Positions 37,198 through 48,490 of a DNA stretch of 64,000 nt are shown in pieces. The notes under the pieces were generated by a model. The model had not been told where the DNA came from. It saw only the letters and a program-made list of their open reading frames with translations, and made no database searches. Source of the stretch: Limimonas halophila (lineage in GTDB: Bacteria > Pseudomonadota > Alphaproteobacteria > Kiloniellales > Rhodovibrionaceae); the NCBI RefSeq assembly GCF_900100655.1, contig NZ_FNCE01000002.1:310001-374000 (forward strand). Direction: 5' to 3'. Made by a program: the position numbers and the translations under genes. The first letter of the stretch is position 1, and every line of letters begins with the position of its first letter.

Positions 37198-37710
37198 ATG
37201 GTGCAGCGCGGCAGGACGGCACGCGTGGTGGCGTGGGCTCTCGTGGCGGGCACGGCGTTGGCAGCCGCCGGGTGCGAGGCGCCCAAACGTGTCCACGGGA
37301 ACATGCCCGAGAAGGACGAGATCGCCAAAATCCGCGCGGGTAAAGACACGCGCAACGATGTCGTCGACGTCCTGGGAGCGCCGTCCACGCGCGCCCCATT
37401 CGCGAATGAAACCTGGTATTACATCGGCGCGGAGAAAAAGCAGATCGCCTTCTTCGAGCCGGAAGTGGTCACGCGGCGCGTCTTCAAGGTTTCCTTCCGC
37501 GACGACAACACGGTTGCCGACACGAAGGTGCTCACCAAGACCGACGGCCGCGCCATCGACCCGGTGGACGACATCACACCGACGGCCGGCCGCGACTTGA
37601 ATGTCTTCGAGCAGCTCATCGGGAACCTGGGCCGATTCAATCAGTCCGGGTCGAGCGGCGGTGCGTCGCCGGGTCCGGGCCGCGGGCCGACCACCCCCAG
37701 GCCGCAATAA
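37198..37710 (+). CDS. bamE: Outer-membrane assembly lipoprotein BamE
   Basis: A 170-residue lipoprotein precursor: lipobox LAAAGC with Cys26. The SmpA/OmlA core follows (GKDTRNDVVDVLGAPSTR; ETWYYIGAEKKQIAFF; RRVFKVSFRDDNTVADTK). It is a subunit of the BAM complex that folds outer-membrane proteins. The C-terminal 40 residues form a Gly/Ser/Pro-rich tail beyond the core. It converges with fliL through a shared hairpin. Confidence 0.95.
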   Translation: MVQRGRTARVVAWALVAGTALAAAGCEAPKRVHGNMPEKDEIAKIRAGKDTRNDVVDVLGAPSTRAPFANETWYYIGAEKKQIAFFEPEVVTRRVFKVSFRDDNTVADTKVLTKTDGRAIDPVDDITPTAGRDLNVFEQLIGNLGRFNQSGSSGGASPGPGRGPTTPRPQ

Positions 37711-37727
37711 TGTGCGGTATCACCTGT

Positions 37728-37755
37728 GCGGGCACCCGGTGTGCCCGCGCGGGTT
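37728..37755. terminator. Candidate terminator between convergent bamE and fliL
   Basis: GCGGGCAC (37728-37735) and GTGCCCGC (37741-37748) form a perfect 8-bp stem with a 5-nt loop, followed on the plus strand by GCGGGTTTT. It mainly suits bamE; fliL ends at 37765 on the other strand and may share it. Confidence 0.6.
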
Positions 37756-37764
37756 TTCGAGGCG

Positions 37765-38235
37765 CTATCCGGCCGTCTCGCGCCGGTTGACTTCCTTGAA
37801 GAAGATCCCCTTCACCGCCGGGCCGATGATGTCCCTGGCGGTGCGCGTCAGCCGCTGTTTCACCAGCTTGTCGCGGTTCTCGTGCTCCCGAACGTAGTCG
37901 AGGGAGTACATGCCGTGGAGTTGTTTGATGAACGCATCGCGCAACTCGCGGCCGTGGCTGTCGATAATCTCGGTGCTCGCCTGTCGCACCTCCACCGACA
38001 CCACGACGCTCAAAATCCGGACCACTTGGCCTTCGTCCATGACCGGAACGGAAATGGGGTCCATCTCCACGAACTGAACGGGGTCGTCCGAGGCCTGCTT
38101 TTTCTTTGCAGACCCGGAGTCCGAGCCGCTGTCGAGAAAGGGGACGGGCTCGCCGCGCACGCCGAACCACCAACCGCCACCGCCGGCGGCAACGGCCATC
38201 ACGACAAGAGCCAGGATGAGAAGCAGACGGGCCAT
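37765..38235 (-). CDS. fliL: FliL-like flagellar basal body-associated protein
   Basis: A 156-residue protein with one N-terminal transmembrane helix (about residues 3-20), a polar linker and a FliL domain (SVEVRQASTEIIDSHGRELRD, ending GIFFKEVNRRET). FliL surrounds the stator units and supports motor torque. No other flagellar gene is present in the window, so this copy is isolated from the usual fliL-fliM set. It follows thiL by 66 bp on the same strand. Confidence 0.85.
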   Translation of the reverse strand: MARLLLILALVVMAVAAGGGGWWFGVRGEPVPFLDSGSDSGSAKKKQASDDPVQFVEMDPISVPVMDEGQVVRILSVVVSVEVRQASTEIIDSHGRELRDAFIKQLHGMYSLDYVREHENRDKLVKQRLTRTARDIIGPAVKGIFFKEVNRRETAG

Positions 38236-38301
38236 GCGGCGCGGATCTCTCCGTTGGATGCGGCGCCAGCGTGCGCCGTCTCGGTAAACTGCGCGTAAAA
38301 G

Positions 38302-39279
38302 TTAATGGTGGCGCCAGCCCATACCGTCCACCGAGAGCCGCTGACCGGCCCGGTCACGCATCTCCACGTCCTGCCCGTCGGTCACGGCCCCGATCCGCGC
38401 GATCGTCACGCCCGCCGCTTCGGCCGCCGCCCGGACTTCGGAGTCGTGCTCAGGCGACGCCGTGAAGGCCAGTTCGTAGTCATCGCCACCGGTGAACAGC
38501 GCCGCCAGCGTGGCCATCCCGGTGTCCAGCACGCGGCGCGACGCTGAACTCAGCGGCACATGTTCGGCGTCCATGACGATCCCGACGCCGGATGCCGTCG
38601 CGAGGTGCCCCAGATCCGCGACCAGACCGTCGGAAACATCGACGGCGGCCGTGGCGAGGCCCTGCTCGCGCAAGGCCCTGCCCAGAGCAACACGCGGCTG
38701 TGGCAGGCGGTAGCGATCACACAGCACCGCCAAATCCGCGCCGTCGCCCGACAGCTCGCCGCGGCACGCGCGCAGCCCGAGCGCCGCGTCACCGATCGTC
38801 CCCGAGACGTAGACCCAGTCCCCGACCCGAGCCCCGGAACGCCGCAGCGCCGACGCGCGCGGCACCGCCCCAACGGCGATGAGCGTCAGGCAGCTCGGGC
38901 CCGGCATGGCCGTGGTGTCGCCGCCCAGCAGCTCGATGCCGTAGGTTTCCTGGTCCCGCCCCAGCCCCTCGGCGAAGCGGGCGACCCAGGCGCCGTCCAG
39001 CTCGCGCGCGAACGCGGTGCTCAGCAGATAGCCGAGCGGGCGCGCGCCCATCGCGGCCAAGTCCGAGAGGTTCACACGCACCAGCTTCTGCGCGATGCGA
39101 TCGGGGGGGTCGTCGGGAAGGTAGTGGACGCCGCTGGTGATGGTGTCGAGCGTCAGCGCCAGATCGCCGTCAGTTGGCGGCGTTAGCAGCGCGGCGTCGT
39201 CGCGCAGCCCCAGCGCGGCGTCGGAATCGCGCGCCAGCGGCGCGAAATGCGTGGCGATGAGGTCGAACTCGTCCCACAC
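38302..39279 (-). CDS. thiL: Thiamine-monophosphate kinase
   Basis: A 325-residue enzyme of the PurM/ThiL superfamily that phosphorylates TMP to TPP. Seen: LRDDAALLTPP, LALTLDTITSGVHYLPD with metal-binding aspartates, LVRVNLSDLAAMGARPLG, AVDVSDGLVADLGHLA and FTGGDDYELAFTA. The start is a GTG at 39279, 7 nt after nusB, with no clear ribosome-binding site, so it may rely on coupling to nusB. nusB-thiL pairing is common in Alphaproteobacteria. Confidence 0.95.
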   Translation of the reverse strand: MWDEFDLIATHFAPLARDSDAALGLRDDAALLTPPTDGDLALTLDTITSGVHYLPDDPPDRIAQKLVRVNLSDLAAMGARPLGYLLSTAFARELDGAWVARFAEGLGRDQETYGIELLGGDTTAMPGPSCLTLIAVGAVPRASALRRSGARVGDWVYVSGTIGDAALGLRACRGELSGDGADLAVLCDRYRLPQPRVALGRALREQGLATAAVDVSDGLVADLGHLATASGVGIVMDAEHVPLSSASRRVLDTGMATLAALFTGGDDYELAFTASPEHDSEVRAAAEAAGVTIARIGAVTDGQDVEMRDRAGQRLSVDGMGWRHH

Positions 39280-39286
39280 GGCCGGC

Positions 39287-39790
39287 TCAGGCGAAATCCC
39301 CGGCCGCGTCGCCGCCGCGCGCCGTTTCGGGATGCAGCGTGCGCGCCAGGCGGTCGAGCACGCCGTTCACGAGCCCGGCCTCACCGCCGTCGAAAAAGGC
39401 GCGGCCGAGTTCGACGTACTCGTTGATGATGGCGCCGACGGGCGCATCCTGGTTCTCCGAGAGCTCGTAGGCGCCACATTCCAAGATGATGCGCAGCACG
39501 GTCTCCAGGCGGTCGAGCGGCCAATCGGGATCGAGCACGGCGCACACCATGTCGTCCAGCTCCCGACGCCGCCCCGGCACGCCGTTGACGAGCTGGCCGA
39601 ACAGCGTGCGGTCGACGCGGCCGATCTTGAGCCCTTCCATGTCCTCGTGCAGACGGTTCTGCAGGAAATCCAGCAGCACCGTCCCGGGGTCGAGTTCTCC
39701 GAGTTCGACTTGATACAGCGCCTGCACGGCGGCCAAGCGGGCCTGCGTGCGGCGGTCGGGCGCGTGCGGTCGGGCGCTGGCGGCGCTCAT
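39287..39790 (-). CDS. nusB: Transcription antitermination factor NusB
   Basis: A 167-residue all-helical RNA-binding protein: RRTQARLAAVQALYQVEL at residues 13-30, RTLFGQLVNGV, and APVGAIINEYVELGRAF near the end. It binds boxA with NusE in rRNA antitermination. The ATG at 39790 is chosen; the longer open frame overlaps ribH in a shadow frame. The last 15 residues are a Gly/Ala-rich tail. Confidence 0.96.
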   Translation of the reverse strand: MSAASARPHAPDRRTQARLAAVQALYQVELGELDPGTVLLDFLQNRLHEDMEGLKIGRVDRTLFGQLVNGVPGRRRELDDMVCAVLDPDWPLDRLETVLRIILECGAYELSENQDAPVGAIINEYVELGRAFFDGGEAGLVNGVLDRLARTLHPETARGGDAAGDFA

Positions 39791-39801
39791 GCCGGGATCT
39801 C

Positions 39802-40259
39802 CTAGCGCGGATAGAGGTGATAGGCGCGCTTCAGTTCGATCATGTCGAGGCAGGCCTGCGCGGCCTCGCCGCCCTTGTTGCGGCGGTCCGTGCGGGCGCG
39901 CTCCAGCGCCTGCTCGTGGTTTTCGCACGTAAGCAGGCCGTAGCCCAGCGCCAAGGTGTAGTGGCAGGCCAGATCCTGCAGCTTGCGTGTCGTCTGCTCG
40001 CAGACGTGATCGTAGTGCGAGGTCGCGCCCCGGATCACGCAGCCCAGCGTCACGTAGCCGTCGGCGCGCCGGCGCAGGGCGTAGAAGTCGAGGGAGCGCA
40101 CGGCGATCTGCACGGCGGCCGGCAGTTCGAAGGCACCGGGCACGCGCACGTGCTCCCAGGTGGCGCCGGCGCGCTCGATGGTGTCGATGGCGCCCTGAAG
40201 CAGATGCTCGCCGACGTCCTCGTAGTAGCGCGCCTCGGCGATAAGGATGTGGGGCGCGG

Positions 40260-40263
<4 letters not shown>
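39802..40263 (-). CDS. ribH: 6,7-dimethyl-8-ribityllumazine synthase
   Basis: A 153-residue lumazine synthase (penultimate riboflavin step). Motifs: AEARYYEDVGEHLLQGA, VPGAFELPAAVQIA, VTLGCVIRGATSHYDHVC with the catalytic His, and GYGLLTCENHEQALERA. The length matches the icosahedral or pentameric family. ATG at 40263 overlaps the ribBX stop by 4 nt. nusB follows 11 nt later. Confidence 0.96.
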
Positions 40264-41404
<1,141 letters not shown>

Positions 41405-41426
<22 letters not shown>

Positions 41427-42019
41427 TGCGCCTCCACAAGGCGGGCAACGTAGCGCGCCAGCATGTCGATCTCCAGATTGACCCGGTCGCCGGCGGCCAG
41501 CGCCCCGAAGGTGGTCACCGCGGCGGTGTGGGGGATGATGTTCACGCCGAAACTGGCCGAGCCGACCTCGTTCACCGTGAGCGACACGCCGTCGACCGCG
41601 ATCGAGCCCTTGGGCGCGATCAGCGCCATCAGGCGCGGCGGCACGGCGATGGTGGTGCGCCAGGAGTCGCCCTCACGCGTGTGCGCCGTCACCTCGCCGA
41701 CACCGTCGACGTGGCCCGACACGAGATGCCCGCCCAGCTCATCGCCCGCGGTCAGCGAGCGCTCCAGGTTCACGCGCGTGCCCTCGCGCCACGCGCCCAG
41801 CGTCGTGCAATCCAGCGTTTCCCTGGACACGTCCACCGCGAACCAGCCGGACCCCAGTTCCACGGCCGTCAGGCAGACGCCCGAACAGGCGATCGACGCC
41901 CCGGTCGCAATGCGGGCGGTGTCCCAGGCCGTTTCGATGACCATGCGCCGCCCGCTGCCGTCCGCCGAGGGCGCAACCTTGCGGATGCGGCCGCAATCGC
42001 TGATCAGGCCCGTGAACAT
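41405..42019 (-). CDS. ribE: Riboflavin synthase, alpha subunit
   Basis: A 204-residue protein made of two repeated lumazine-binding barrels: [12 protein letters not shown] opens the first, and the second carries [12 protein letters not shown] with later [16 protein letters not shown]. It converts two dimethylribityllumazines to riboflavin. Two [13 protein letters not shown]-like substrate-site strands are present. It overlaps ribD by 16 nt and ribBX by 22 nt, so the rib genes are translationally coupled. Confidence 0.96.
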
Positions 42020-43129
42020 CCCGACTCCCGCACGCGCTCGTGGGTTTCCATGGTGTCGCCGCCCACCCGGATGGTGCTCGTTTGCCGGAACGTGGGCACG
42101 GCGTCGAGTCCCGTCACCCCGGCCCCGGCGATGGCGGGCACACCGTCGCCGCCGATGAGGCTGGGCGCCCGGAACCAGATGAGGCGGTCCACCAGATCGG
42201 CGCGCATCAGGGCGCCGGCAAGCCGGCCACCCCCTTCCACGAGCACGCGCGTCAGGCCACGGCTGCCCAGGGCCGCCAGCGCCCCGGTGAGCGAAACGCC
42301 GGTGCCCTCGCCGTCGTCGTCCGGGGCCAGGTGGGCGACGCTCACGCCGGCGTCGTTGAGCGCGGCCGTGCGGTCGCTTGGCGCGTCCCAGCGCGTCAGC
42401 ACCACCGTCGGGACGGTATGGGCGTCGCGCACGAGCGCGTGCGTCAGCGGAAGGCGCAGGCGGCTGTCCAACACCACACGGGTCGGCTGCCGCGCCGCGC
42501 CGCCGCCCAGGCGCACCGTCAGGCGCGGGTCGTCGCGCGCCGCCGTGCCGCTGCCGACCAGCACCGCGTCGTGACGGGCGCGCTCCAGGTGGGCGCGGCT
42601 ACGCGCCTCGGGCCCGGTGATCCACTGGCTCTCGCCGGTGCGCGTGGCGATGCGCCCGTCCAGCGTCGTCGCGAGCTTGAGCGTGACCTCGGGCCGTCCC
42701 TCGCGGCGATGGCGCACGTAGCCCGCGTTGAGCGCCGCCGCCTCGGCATCGCGCACGCCCTCGACCACCTCGATCCCGGCGTCGCGCAGCCGCGCGATGC
42801 CGTGGCCGGCGACCCGCTCGTCGGGATCGCGCATGGCGACGACGCAGCGGCTGACCCCCGCCGCGATCAGGGCTTCGCTACAGGGCGGCGTTGTGCCGTG
42901 ATGATCGCACGGTTCCAGCGTGACATAGGCGGTCGCGCCCGCGGCATCCGAGCCGGCGTGCCGCAGCGCTTCCTGCTCGGCGTGCGGTCGCCCGCCCGGC
43001 TGCGTCCAGCCGCGCGCGATCGCGCGCCCGTCGCGGACGAGCACACACCCCACCGCCGGGTTGGGCGCGACCCGGCCGAGCGCGCGCTGCGCCAGCGCCA
43101 GGGCCGAGCCCATCCAGGCGCGGTCGATT

Positions 43130-43152
<23 letters not shown>
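42004..43152 (-). CDS. ribD: Bifunctional diaminohydroxyphosphoribosylaminopyrimidine deaminase / uracil reductase
   Basis: A 382-residue enzyme. The N-terminal zinc deaminase has HAEQEAL and [15 protein letters not shown] (the His and two Cys ligands); the C-terminal NADPH reductase has [20 protein letters not shown] and [13 protein letters not shown]. It performs riboflavin steps two and three. The start is uncertain: GTG at 43152 overlaps nrdR by 23 nt and is preferred; an ATG at 43113 would drop 13 residues. Confidence 0.95.
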
Positions 43153-43594
<442 letters not shown>

Positions 43595-43627
43595 TCACCC
43601 TCGTCTCCGGGCCGGCGTCCGCCCCGC

Positions 43628-44935
43628 TTACTGCCCGTAAATGGGGAAGCGGCGGCAAAGCGTCAGGACGTCGTCGCGGACCGCGCGCTCGGTCTCGGCG
43701 ATGTTGTCCGGATCGTCGCGCAGGCCGTCGAGCACGCGCGCGATCAGATCGGCGACCTGGCGGAACTCCTCCGGCCCGAAGCCGCGCGTGGTGGCGGCCG
43801 GCGTGCCCAGGCGGATGCCCGAGGTCACGGTCGGCTTCTCCGGGTCGAAGGGGACGCCGTTCTTGTTGCAGGTGATGCCCGCGCGGTCGAGGCTCGCTTC
43901 GGCGGCCTTGCCGGTCAGGCCCTTGGGGCGCAGGTCGACCAGGATGACGTGCGTGTCCGTGCCGCCGCTGACCATCTCCAAGCCGTGCTCCTGCAGGCGG
44001 CCGGCCAGCGTCTTGGCGTTGTCGACGATGCGCTGGGTGTAGGCGCGGAACTCGGGGGTCAGCGCCTCGCCCAGGCCGACGGCCTTGCCGGCGATGCTGT
44101 GCATCAGCGGCCCGCCCTGCAGGCCCGGGAAGACGGCCGAATTGACCTTCTTGGCGATGTCGGCGTCGTTGGTCAGCACCATGCCGCCACGGGCCGCACG
44201 CAGCGTCTTGTGCGTCGTGGTCGTCGCGACGTGGCAGTGATCCAGCGGGTTCGGGTGCACGCCGCCGGCGACCAGCCCGGCGAAGTGCGCCATGTCCACC
44301 TGGAAGATGGCACCCACCTCGTCCGCGATCTCGCGGAAGCGCTGGAAGTCGATGAAGCGCGGATAGGCCGAGCCGCCGGTGATGATGATGCGCGGCTTGT
44401 GCTCGTGCGCGAGCTTGCGCACCTCGTCGAAGTCGATCTGGCCGTCTTCCTGGCGCACGCCGTACTGGACGGCGTTGAACCACTTGCCGGAGAGGTTCGG
44501 CGCGGCGCCGTGCGTCAGGTGGCCGCCGGCGGACAGCGACAGGCCCATCACGGTGTCGCCGGGCTTGGCGAGCGCCAGCAGCACGGCCTGGTTGGCCTGC
44601 GCGCCGGAGTGCGGCTGCACGTTGGCGTAGCCGCAGTCGAACAGCTGCTTGGCGCGCTCGATCGCCTTTTCCTCGGCGATGTCGACGAACTCACAGCCGC
44701 CGTAGTAGCGCTTGCCGGGGTAGCCCTCGGCGTACTTGTTCGTCAGCACACTGCCGGTGGCTTCCAGCACCGCGCGCGAGACGATGTTCTCGGACGCGAT
44801 CAGCTCGATCTGGTTCTGCTGCCGGCCGAGTTCCTTGTTGATCGACCCCATGATCTCGGGGTCGCGCTCCGCCAGCGGCGTGGTGAAGAAGCCGTCGGCG
44901 CTCACGTCGGGTTGCTGAGCCTCATCCGCCGTCAT
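43628..44935 (-). CDS. glyA: Serine hydroxymethyltransferase
   Basis: A 435-residue PLP enzyme that interconverts serine and glycine and supplies one-carbon units as methylene-tetrahydrofolate. Seen: the PLP-lysine motif [16 protein letters not shown], substrate region [14 protein letters not shown], and the cofactor-site DMAHFAGL. Length is typical. It sits 15 nt after rpiB and 33 nt before nrdR on the same strand. Confidence 0.98.
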   Translation of the reverse strand: MTADEAQQPDVSADGFFTTPLAERDPEIMGSINKELGRQQNQIELIASENIVSRAVLEATGSVLTNKYAEGYPGKRYYGGCEFVDIAEEKAIERAKQLFDCGYANVQPHSGAQANQAVLLALAKPGDTVMGLSLSAGGHLTHGAAPNLSGKWFNAVQYGVRQEDGQIDFDEVRKLAHEHKPRIIITGGSAYPRFIDFQRFREIADEVGAIFQVDMAHFAGLVAGGVHPNPLDHCHVATTTTHKTLRAARGGMVLTNDADIAKKVNSAVFPGLQGGPLMHSIAGKAVGLGEALTPEFRAYTQRIVDNAKTLAGRLQEHGLEMVSGGTDTHVILVDLRPKGLTGKAAEASLDRAGITCNKNGVPFDPEKPTVTSGIRLGTPAATTRGFGPEEFRQVADLIARVLDGLRDDPDNIAETERAVRDDVLTLCRRFPIYGQ

Positions 44936-44950
44936 CGTCCGTCGTCCCCT

Positions 44951-45403
44951 CTAGGTCCTTGCCGCCCCGTTTCCCAGCTTCGCGACGCGGCGTTCGTGGC
45001 GTCCGCCCTCGAAAGGTGTTTCCAGGAACACCCGCAGGCAATCCTTCGCGACTTCGGCCCCGATCGTGCGGGCGCCGAGGGCCAGGACGTTGGCGTCGTT
45101 GTGCTGCCGGGCAAGCCGCGTGATCGTGGCATCGTGACACGGGGCCGCCCGCACGGCCGGGTTGCGGTTGGCCGCGATGGAAATGCCGATGCCGGTGCCG
45201 CAGACCAGCACGCCGCGCTCGGCGCGTCCGTTCTCGATCGCCTCCGCGATGGCCCGGCCGAAGTCCGGGTAGTCCACGGACTCCTCATCGTGGGTACCCA
45301 GGTCCAGCGGCTGCGCCCCCAGCTTGCCGAGCTCCTCGGCGAGCTCCTGCTTCAGTCGGTACCCGGCATGATCCGAGGCGATGGCGACCACACGATCCGA
45401 CAT
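44951..45403 (-). CDS. rpiB: Ribose-5-phosphate isomerase B
   Basis: A 150-residue RpiB/LacAB enzyme: ASDHAGYRLK (His12 region), SVDYPDFG and catalytic Cys68 in GVLVCGTGIGISIAANR. It interconverts ribose-5-phosphate and ribulose-5-phosphate, the latter being the substrate of the RibB domain coded downstream. It is the first gene of the minus-strand run and is divergent from the binding-protein gene at 45625. Confidence 0.96.
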   Translation of the reverse strand: MSDRVVAIASDHAGYRLKQELAEELGKLGAQPLDLGTHDEESVDYPDFGRAIAEAIENGRAERGVLVCGTGIGISIAANRNPAVRAAPCHDATITRLARQHNDANVLALGARTIGAEVAKDCLRVFLETPFEGGRHERRVAKLGNGAART

Positions 45404-45624
45404 GTCCGCTTCCCGGCCCTTTCCGGCTTTGCCGACTCCCCGCGGGTGTCACGGTGTTTAAACAGGCGCGGGCGGTGGAAGCAACGGGAAACCAGCCGCC
45501 GGGCGCGCCCATGTGCGGGAGTCCTTCTGACAACCCCGTGCGGGTTCGCTGGCGTTGCCGCCGTGTCGCTGCCACAGTAGCAAGGCACTAACCCACAAGC
45601 GAAAGCACGCAAGGGAGGTACAGC

Positions 45625-46836
45625 ATGCCAAGCACCCCGCGGCTCGCCCTCGCCGGGATCATGGCGGGGGCGCTCGTAGCCAGCCCGGCGATGGCGCAGG
45701 ACGTCAAGATCGGCGGGCTTTTCCCGCTGACGGGCGACCTGCAGGCCTACGGCTCCACCTCGAAGCAGGGCCTTCAGCTCGCGGTCGAGGAGATCAACGC
45801 CGCCGGCGGCGTGCTCGGTGAGGACCTGAAGACCGCCTTCGCCGACACCAAGACCACGCCCCAGGCCGGCGTCGACGCCGCGAACAAGCTGGTCTCCGTG
45901 GAAAACGTGGCCGGCATCGTCGGCGCGATGTCTTCGGGCGTTTCCATCTCCGTGGCGCGCGCGGTGACCAGCTCCAAGGGCGTGCCGCAAATCTCCAACG
46001 CCTCCACCTCACCGACGATCACGACGCTGGAGGACAACGGCTATCTCTTCCGCACGGTGCCCTCGGACGCGCTTCAGGGCCGGGTGCTCGGCAACCTCGC
46101 CTACGACAAGGGCTACCGGTCCGTGTCCACGCTCTACGTGAACAACGCCTACGGCGAGGGCCTTGCCAACACCTTCAAGAAGCAGTTCGAGAAACGCGGC
46201 GGTACCGTGCCGGCCTCCCTGCCCTACGAGAAGGGCAAGGCTTCCTACCGTGGCGAGCTGTCGGAGGCCAAGAAGGGCGGCGCCGAGGCGCTGGCGCTCA
46301 TCGGCTATCCGCAGAACGGCACCACCATCATCCGCCAGGGCCTGCAGCAGGGGCTGTTCCAGAAATTCATCTTCACCGACGGCATGAAGGCGCCGGAGGT
46401 GCCGAAGCAGATCGGCGGCACCTATCTGGACGACAGCCTCGGCACGGTGCCCGCGGCCCCCAAGGGCGAGGGCGCGGCGCACTTCGAAAGCGCGTTCAAG
46501 GACGCTTACGGCGAGTTGCCGCCGAAGCCCTTCATCGACACGGCCTACGACGCTGCCTACCTGCTCGCGCTGGCGATGCAGAAAGCCGGCTCCACCGAGG
46601 GTGAGGCCGTTCGCGACGCCCTCTCCGAGGTCGCCAACCCGCCGGGCAAGGAGGTCGGCCCCGGCGAGTGGGAGGCGGCGCTGACGGCGCTGAAGAACGG
46701 TGAGCAGGTGAACTACGACGGCGCCGCCGGCTCGCACGACTTCGACGAGAACGGCGACGTGCCCGGCATCTTCCAGCAGTGGAGCTTCAAGGGCACCGAG
46801 GTCACCACGATCCAGCGCATCAAGCCCGAGCTCTAA
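45625..46836 (+). CDS. ABC transporter substrate-binding protein, branched-chain amino acid (Liv) type
   Basis: A 403-residue periplasmic protein with a signal peptide cleaved after AMA (about residue 24). The mature start KIGGLFPLTGDLQAYG and later DTKTTPQAGVDAANKLV match Peripla_BP_6 (LivJ-like) receptors; the ligand may be an amino acid or another small organic acid or amide. The ATG is preceded by AAGGGAGGT. The permease and ATPase genes lie downstream on the opposite strand. Two terminators follow. Confidence 0.93.
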   Translation: MPSTPRLALAGIMAGALVASPAMAQDVKIGGLFPLTGDLQAYGSTSKQGLQLAVEEINAAGGVLGEDLKTAFADTKTTPQAGVDAANKLVSVENVAGIVGAMSSGVSISVARAVTSSKGVPQISNASTSPTITTLEDNGYLFRTVPSDALQGRVLGNLAYDKGYRSVSTLYVNNAYGEGLANTFKKQFEKRGGTVPASLPYEKGKASYRGELSEAKKGGAEALALIGYPQNGTTIIRQGLQQGLFQKFIFTDGMKAPEVPKQIGGTYLDDSLGTVPAAPKGEGAAHFESAFKDAYGELPPKPFIDTAYDAAYLLALAMQKAGSTEGEAVRDALSEVANPPGKEVGPGEWEAALTALKNGEQVNYDGAAGSHDFDENGDVPGIFQQWSFKGTEVTTIQRIKPEL

Positions 46837-46859
46837 CCGGCGCCGACAGGCCGGTTTTT
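46835..46859 (+). terminator. First terminator after the Liv-type binding protein
   Basis: AACCGGC (46835-46841) and GCCGGTT (46850-46856) form a 7-bp stem overlapping the TAA stop codon, followed by TTT. Confidence 0.65.
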
Positions 46860-46864
46860 GGCTC

Positions 46865-46898
46865 AAGCCCGCGGTCCTTCGGGATCGCGGGCTTTTTC
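46865..46898 (+). terminator. Strong rho-independent terminator
   Basis: A 13-bp stem (46865-46877 with 46882-46894, one G-U pair) closed by a TTCG tetraloop and followed by a T run. It is textbook intrinsic termination for the binding-protein gene, 6 nt after a weaker hairpin. Confidence 0.95.
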
Positions 46899-47081
46899 CG
46901 GTGCGCCCCGCGCCGACGCCGTTCCGCGCGGGCCGATCCGAAATGCGTTTAATAGGCTATAGGTTGATCCAGACAAAGCTTCCGGGCACGCTTCCGCATG
47001 CACACGGATCGCGCAAGCGCTTACGGCGGCCAACGCGCGCAAACCAGACCCACGATCCGGCGCCGAGCGGGGGCGGCGCTG

Positions 47082-47516
47082 ATGTACGAGATCGAAGTCG
47101 AACTGGACGACGGCGACTGGCTGCTTCAGGGCTTCTGTCTGGACCGCAACGACGCCCTGGCCTGCGCCATCCGCATGGCTTCGGGCAGCAAGCCCCGACG
47201 CTGCCGGGTCGTCTCGCTGACCTGGTGGCCGGATAGCGGCCGATTGAACCGGAACACGCTGCTGGAAGCCGCGGGGCCGGAACAAATTCCACGACCGACG
47301 ACCAGCTCGGCCTCCCCTGGCTCCACCGAGATAGCCGCGGTGCAGCCGGCGACGCGGTCGTCTCACGCGCCGGCGCCGGCCGGCCGCACCACGCGAGCCC
47401 CAAAATGGCCCCCGCCTGCCCGGATCGGCCAGTGGCTGCTGATCGCGCTGGCGTTGCTCGTGGGCGCGCCCCTGGGCGGGGCGCTGACCGTGTACCTGGT
47501 CCTGCTGATCGCCTGA
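47082..47516 (+). CDS. Hypothetical protein with a C-terminal membrane helix
   Basis: A 144-residue protein I do not recognise. Residues 1-65 are a compact, possibly globular region (MYEIEVELDDGDWLLQG; later RCRVVSLTWWP), residues about 66-118 are a Pro/Ala/Thr/Ser-rich linker, and residues 121-143 form a single hydrophobic helix ending the protein, so it is probably tail-anchored. The ATG at 47082 is chosen over an upstream frame extension because a GGGGGCGG site precedes it. It converges with livM, 10 bp apart. Confidence 0.65.
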   Translation: MYEIEVELDDGDWLLQGFCLDRNDALACAIRMASGSKPRRCRVVSLTWWPDSGRLNRNTLLEAAGPEQIPRPTTSSASPGSTEIAAVQPATRSSHAPAPAGRTTRAPKWPPPARIGQWLLIALALLVGAPLGGALTVYLVLLIA

Positions 47517-47526
47517 GAAGCTGGCT

Positions 47527-48489
47527 TCACCGCTTCTCGCGCCGGGACTCCTTGCGGATGCCGCGCATGCGCTCGCCGGCCTCGCTGAGCATGCCTTCCG
47601 GCCGCGTCACCAGGATGATCTCCAGCAGCACGCCGATCAGCAGGATGCGCACGGCCCCGGCCTGGGTCGCGAGCGCGCCGGGCAGCAGCCCCGTGACCAT
47701 CTCACTGGCCGACCAGATTCCCCAGATAACGAGCGCACCCAGCAGCGCCCCCTTGTTGTTGCCGCTGCCGCCGGCGATCAGCATCACCCACACCAGGAAG
47801 GTCGCCAGCATGGGCTTGAAGGCTTCGGGGCTGATGAAGGAGATGAAGTGCGCGTACAGCGCGCCGGCCAGCCCCATCACGGCCGCGCCGACGACGAAGG
47901 CCTGAATGCGGAAGCCCATGACGTTCTTGCCGGCGGCCAACGCGCTGTCTTCGTTCTCGCGGATGCTGCGCAGCACGCGCCCCCAGGCGGCCCGGCGGGC
48001 CACTTCCAGGGCGGCGTAGACGATCGCCACGACCACGGCGATGATAACCAGGAAGGTGACCTCGAAGCTCACCCCCTCGATCCAGGCGAGCGGCCGCGGG
48101 ATGTCCGGCATACCGCGAACGCCGCCCGTGATCTCGGTTTCCGTCTTCATCACCAGGCGGATGATCTCGGCAATGCCGATCGTGGCGATCGCCAGATAGT
48201 CCGCCCGCAATTTGAGCGTCACCAGCCCCACGAGCACCGCGAGCACGCCGCTCGTCACCATCGCGGCGACCATGCCCACCGGGATCGGCAGGCCGAAGCC
48301 GCCCCAGTGCGCCTCGCTCGGCGGCGCGGTTAGCATGCCGCTGGTGTAGGCCCCGACGGCGAAGAACGCCGCGACCCCGATGTTGAACAGCCCCGTCATG
48401 CCCCACTGCACGTTCAGGCCGAGCGCGAGCAGCCCGTAGATGCCGATGAGGCACAGCGAGAAAACGGCGTAGTCGATGATCCCTTCCAT
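47527..48489 (-). CDS. livM: Branched-chain amino acid-type ABC permease LivM
   Basis: A 320-residue inner-membrane permease with about 8-10 helices. The LivM hallmark is GLNVQWGMTGLFNIGVAAFFAVGAYTSG (residues about 24-51); the coupling loop WGRVLRSIRENEDSALAAGKN contacts the ATPases. The ATG at 48489 directly follows the livH stop; a longer frame upstream is a livH shadow. The final 20 residues are strongly basic. Confidence 0.94.
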   Translation of the reverse strand: MEGIIDYAVFSLCLIGIYGLLALGLNVQWGMTGLFNIGVAAFFAVGAYTSGMLTAPPSEAHWGGFGLPIPVGMVAAMVTSGVLAVLVGLVTLKLRADYLAIATIGIAEIIRLVMKTETEITGGVRGMPDIPRPLAWIEGVSFEVTFLVIIAVVVAIVYAALEVARRAAWGRVLRSIRENEDSALAAGKNVMGFRIQAFVVGAAVMGLAGALYAHFISFISPEAFKPMLATFLVWVMLIAGGSGNNKGALLGALVIWGIWSASEMVTGLLPGALATQAGAVRILLIGVLLEIILVTRPEGMLSEAGERMRGIRKESRREKR

Positions 48490-48490
48490 C

